Source: Phycomyces blakesleeanus NRRL 1555(-)
Taxonomy: Eukaryota > Mucoromycota > Mucoromycetes > Mucorales > Phycomycetaceae
Assembly: GCF_001638985.1 (NCBI RefSeq)
Contig: NW_017265165.1
Span: 395,032 to 454,543 of the forward strand
DNA: 59,512 nt
Direction: 5' to 3'
Within the stretch, counting starts at the first letter, position 1. The number at the start of each line of letters is the position of its first letter. Of this stretch, positions 55,988 through 59,512 are shown in pieces. A program made the position numbers and the translations under genes. The notes under the pieces were generated by a model that ran no database searches, had not been told where the DNA came from, and was given only the letters and a program-made list of their open reading frames with translations.

Positions 55988-56802
55988 TGATATGTGTGGT
56001 GTTTGTATTTGTGATAAATGTTGACAAATGATGTTATCACGGTTTTTGAGCTTTGAATAGGTTCGTAGATATGAAATAACCTCTTTTTTCCACAGGAGAG
56101 AAAAAAGACAAACTCAAAAGAGAATGTAGAATTAAAGATAATAAAATCAATAAGAGAAAAATAAGAGAAAAACAGTACTTTTGTTCAATCTTGATAGACT
56201 TGACTCAATATACTCGGATAATCAAACAAGTAAAATATCAACAGCATTAAATATTAAGAGAACTTGTTGTCAGAAAATAAGACAAAGCAAAATCAATGTT
56301 TATTAAATGCAAGTATTGTGATATTTATAGTTTTGCAATTGACTTATTGAATAATTAAATAAATAAAATTATAAATATATATATATATATAATAAAAATT
56401 GTATAATTGACAATTTATTAAATGTGATTTGTTCCATACTATCATTAAGTACAAATAAAATAAAATAATTAGTAAGTCATAATCATGAAGATAATTATGC
56501 TTGTAAGAATATATAATAAAAGTAATATTAATTCCAAGTTAATTTGTTCAGTTAAATATAGTGAGAAAATAGAATACGATATGTAGTTACCTGAAGTTAT
56601 TGTTGACAGAATGATGTCTTTTTATTGTACTTACTGGTGTTTTGCTCTACGAATAGAAAAATTGCTTTCTATTCAGCCTCAGCCGCCGTCGGAAAATCAA
56701 AAAAAATAATAGAATATAATTTTCTAGAATTACAAAGAATTTTGCAACGTCACTGCACCGCCAGACAACTGAAATTGTTTGCTTTAGATTGTTTCAACAA
56801 CA
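55988..56802 (-). repeat. LTR 21 bp upstream of tRNA-Ser (right arm)
   Basis: Minus-strand TGTTGTTGAAAC to ..CACACATATCA, 815 bp, related to 9056-9872 but more diverged than the rest of the arms. TATA and AATAAA are conserved. No matching 5-bp TSD (AAAAC and ATCCA) and no PBS after it, so this is not a simple solo LTR. Confidence 0.65.
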
Positions 56803-56823
56803 ATCCATATCAAATTATCAAAC

Positions 56824-56905
56824 GTCGATTTGTCCGAGTGGTTAAGGAGTGTGACTAGAAATCACATGGGTTCTGCCCGCGTAGGTTCAAATCCTGCAGT
56901 CGACG
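56824..56905 (+). tRNA. tRNA-Ser (anticodon AGA), right-arm copy
   Basis: Same sequence as 8953-9034 apart from G to T in the variable arm region (GGGTTCTGCCC here, complement of GGGCAGAGCCC there), with intact stems, AGA anticodon and long variable arm. Confidence 0.97.
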
Positions 56906-57114
56906 AAGCTTTTGAGATTTTAACATTTTTACACTTTGTTGTATGTCATCCCCGAATTCTTGTCAACCAATCAGGATGCCGATTACACAGAATTCTCTTT
57001 TGAGAATGATGACCGAAGTGATTTCCTTTTGCTCACAAAAGAATTAGAAACCACAGCTTAACAAAAATAGAATAGAAACCGAAACAGACATTTATAATGA
57101 CTGGGTAGGTTTAG

Positions 57115-57255
57115 AAAAGATATAAAAGAGGGCATTATTTCATTCAATAAAAGTTATCTATCTTTCTAACCTCTTTTTATTTTTTTATCTTAGTTCACGA
57201 TTCCCAGTGGGTTTGACTAATTTTGGCTGTATTATAGCATTGGAAGAACAACCCA
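57115..57255 (+). promoter_or_regulatory. TATA / poly(A) / hairpin module b (right arm)
   Basis: GATATAAAAG, CAATAAAAGTT, CCCAGTGGGTTTGAC and a hairpin with GGGTT/AACCC outside and GCT/AGC inside. Right-arm counterpart of 8595-8740. Confidence 0.4.
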
Positions 57256-57444
57256 GATCAAAAACAATACTTGTCTCACTGTTAGACATTATTTTGATAA
57301 ATCCATAAAATCTGAAGATAATTAACTGCAGTACTTTTTTATGTGCAGTAATATCTTCCTGAGCATTAACCACAGTATAATGGCTATTTCTTTCATTAAA
57401 TATAAATAATAATTACTGCAGATAATGTGCAGTATTAGTTTAGA

Positions 57445-57605
57445 AAACTATATAAAACAATTCAATTCATATCAATAAAAAGTATCTTTTATGCTATCTT
57501 TGATTTTACGTATATTCCTTGATCCCCAGTGGATTGGACCTTTTGACTTTATTATAGTAAAAGAAAGACCAATCCAATGTCGTTCCTGATCTAGACTATC
57601 TTCTA
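57445..57605 (+). promoter_or_regulatory. TATA / poly(A) / hairpin module a (right arm)
   Basis: TATATAAAAC, CAATAAAAAG, CCCCAGTGG. Outer stem GGATTGG (57531-57537) with CCAATCC (57569-57575), inner CTTTT with AAAAG, and ACT with AGT closing a TTATTAT loop. Confidence 0.45.
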
Positions 57606-57913
57606 ATTCACTGTAAACATAGCCAAATTGGTCAAGCTTTAACAACACAGGAGTAAGCAAATAAGAGAGAGAATAGAAAACGATTTTTATTATTTTGATT
57701 TGGGTTATCTTATATACTTTTTGAAATAATTATTTATCTTTAACTACACTCAAGTAGTATCTAGTAATATTACAAATTATTATAAGTTGATTACAAATTT
57801 CTAACATTACAAACTGATGAATAATCATTCTAATTCCTGCTTCTTTTGTAAGAACAAGTCACTAGACCTTGTATCACCAAAATTAAGCACGACAAAATGT
57901 AGACTTCCAAAAA

Positions 57914-57985
57914 CTCTCCGACCGGGAATTGAACCCGGGTCTCCCGCGTGACAGGCGGGGATACTTACCACTATACTATCGAAGA
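57914..57985 (-). tRNA. tRNA-Asp (anticodon GTC), right-arm copy
   Basis: Identical to 7871-7942 in reverse orientation. Confidence 0.97.
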
Positions 57986-58004
57986 TTGACGGTTTTATCA
58001 AGTG

Positions 58005-58595
58005 TGTTGTAAGTTATGTTCACGTTTGTCATGTCGTGGTGTCCGGTACTGGAAGGTCAGTCTGCTCGGTTGGTTTGTCCGGCAGTTTGTTGTGACGTGT
58101 CGTCCCGGTTATGAGAGGTTGACGTCAACGGTTTGTTGATGTGGTGCTGTGCCCTCGGTGATAAGAGGAGAATTTTTCCGCACACAGGAATAATCTCATT
58201 TCCATTCTCTGTTCTTTCTACACACAATATTTTTTCTTTTCCCTTGTTAACATATTTGTCTATATTGTACTCATTCGAAATCATGGTCCCTCATGCTAGT
58301 AACATTCCTCTTCTACAATGCAAATAATTCATCTTGCCGACATCTCCACACAACATCAGTACCTTTATTATTATATTTTTTACCATATTTTTATTCATAT
58401 ATTTTATCATTGCTGTATTGATTATTCATCATTCTATTTTTATTATCTTTATTTTTCTGAACTTCTATTATCAACTTAAAATCTTGTCGACTATAAAAAG
58501 AGAATCAAACTCAACTCAATAAATCATTCATTCAGTTTTAGTATCTTTTTCTTGTTTTCTTCTCTTTGTAGTATATACCATCTTGTGATATAACA
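58005..58595 (+). repeat. LTR 19 bp upstream of tRNA-Asp (right arm)
   Basis: TGTTGTAAG..GATATAACA, 591 bp, with CTATAAAAAG and CAATAAA near the 3' end. Counterpart of 7260-7851, at the same 19-bp distance from the tRNA. Confidence 0.55.
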
Positions 58596-59512
58596 TATCA
58601 GCTCCTTGGTTTTAGGAAGATTGTTTGTTGGTTTTGGTCTCCTTGTTGGTTATTACCTTTCTGTTTTGTCATTCTCTTTTCATATACCTTTTTCTCTCTC
58701 TCGATTTTAACAATGATTCTATTGGTTGTTCTCTCTTTTTTTACCTGTCAACTATTGCTGCTTACCACCTTTTGCTGTATCCATCTTCTGTTTTATTCTA
58801 TTATCATTATATTTTATTTGTCAAGTGATCTCTTACAATCTATAACAAACCTAACATATCACGCGTCATAATTGATACAAGTGTTGGAAATTTTTTTAGC
58901 ATTGACCAAAAATATATATTTGTTTGATGTGACATCAACTTATGGACAGACTATTAAGTTATGGACAGTGCAAAGTTGTGACTCCATCTCTAGACACAAC
59001 AAAATCCAATTTCTTGGATTTATTTTTCTCTCTCCCTCTTTTTCCTTTTATCTTGCTATTGATATTTAAATTCCCACTAGACTTTAAATGTTTTTTCCTT
59101 TTTTTCTATTTTTTCTTAATTTTTATTTTCTTTTTAGCTTGCTTCCCTTTGTATTGCTCTTTTTTCTTTATACTTCTTGATATTACTTTTTTAGTATGCT
59201 TCCCGAGAGTTCAAATTATTTAGTAGTTTAATTATTTTTATTTTTGATTATTTTTGATTATTTCCTTTTGTAATTATGTCTAAAGACCTGTACACTCTTC
59301 TAAATAATCATCATTTAGCATAAGATGTATCTAGATTGTCACTTTGTATGCAGTTGTCAATTAGTATATAAGAGAGACATTATTATCTCAATAAAATTCA
59401 TTCAGTTTTCCTCTATATTTCTTTTGAACATTATCACTGAGCTTGAGCTATTGTTCTGTGGGAAATACTAAGTTGCACACTGTTAGGATCTATATGTACT
59501 GTCTCACCATTG
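58596..59512. other. Outer part of the right arm
   Basis: No protein gene supported; the open frames are T-rich and low in complexity. At about 59365-59400 TATATAAGAG is followed by CAATAAAATTC, another compact LTR-type promoter/poly(A) pair (counterpart near 6470 in the left arm). Confidence 0.4.

Larger units (their letters stand above)
55988..59512 (-). repeat. Right arm of the inverted duplication (continues past the window)
   Basis: Reverse complement of 6344-9872. Both tRNA genes, both LTRs and both hairpin modules are present in mirrored order. Small open frames in the two arms are conserved only as part of overall identity, not as genes. Confidence 0.9.

Noticed and set aside
6344..59512. 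Giant Starship-type element or mega-transposon bounded by the inverted arms
   Set aside because: No tyrosine-recombinase captain or cargo genes were seen, and arms with tRNA genes and LTRs fit a segmental duplication better.

Overview
The window looks like repeat-rich nuclear DNA of an early-diverging filamentous fungus, most likely Mucoromycota (Mucorales-like). It is very AT-rich. Its genes are split by 50-90 bp GT...AG introns, its tRNA genes are nuclear-type (Asp-GTC, Ser-AGA, Ala-AGC), and the mobile elements are Ty3/gypsy, APE-type LINE and Tnp2 (CACTA-type) DNA transposons. The taxonomic placement is an inference. I recognise no host protein-coding gene: apart from the tRNA genes, nearly everything is a mobile element or a fragment of one.

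Layout. 1-4177: the 5' part of a Ty3/gypsy element (minus strand, Gag-Pol open to the window edge) with its 5' LTR. 4178-5345: tail-to-tail remnant of a Tnp2 element. 6344-9872 and 55988-59512: two near-identical arms in inverted orientation. Each carries tRNA-Asp and tRNA-Ser, each tRNA gene has an LTR about 20 bp upstream, and both arms end on the same LTR terminus. 10059-24462: Tnp2 element B1, split by a second-family element A1 (12691-20243). 24463-25458 and 38852-39321: LINE2, split by Tnp2 element C0 (25459-38851), itself split by C1 (28179-34782). 39336-44768: LINE1, split by a solo LTR (42668-43298) and ending beside a tRNA-Ala gene. 45458-52319: B2, an unsplit sister of B1. 52320-54565: half of an A-family element (A2). 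54893-55523: a second solo LTR.

The order of insertion can be read from target-site duplications (TSDs): A1 in B1 (TTT), C0 in LINE2 (TTG), C1 in C0 (TTA), solo LTR in LINE1 (GGCAT), solo LTR in spacer (GAAGT). In the first four cases, removing the insert and one TSD restores a continuous reading frame or matches an unoccupied paralogue in the same window.

The most novel content is the B/C Tnp2 family. Copies share three genes: a Tnp2 transposase; a convergent accessory gene (coiled coil, basic region, conserved DGES...RPxWRS.E tail); and, divergent from the accessory gene, a small gene of micro-exons encoding a probable small membrane protein. Exon sizes of 49 and 68 nt are identical in the B and C0 copies. 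The A family has a different transposase with an N-terminal C2H2 finger, and its accessory gene is divergent from it. Nearly all copies are decaying through stop codons explained by C-to-T or G-to-A transitions, mostly at CpA, which resembles RIP.
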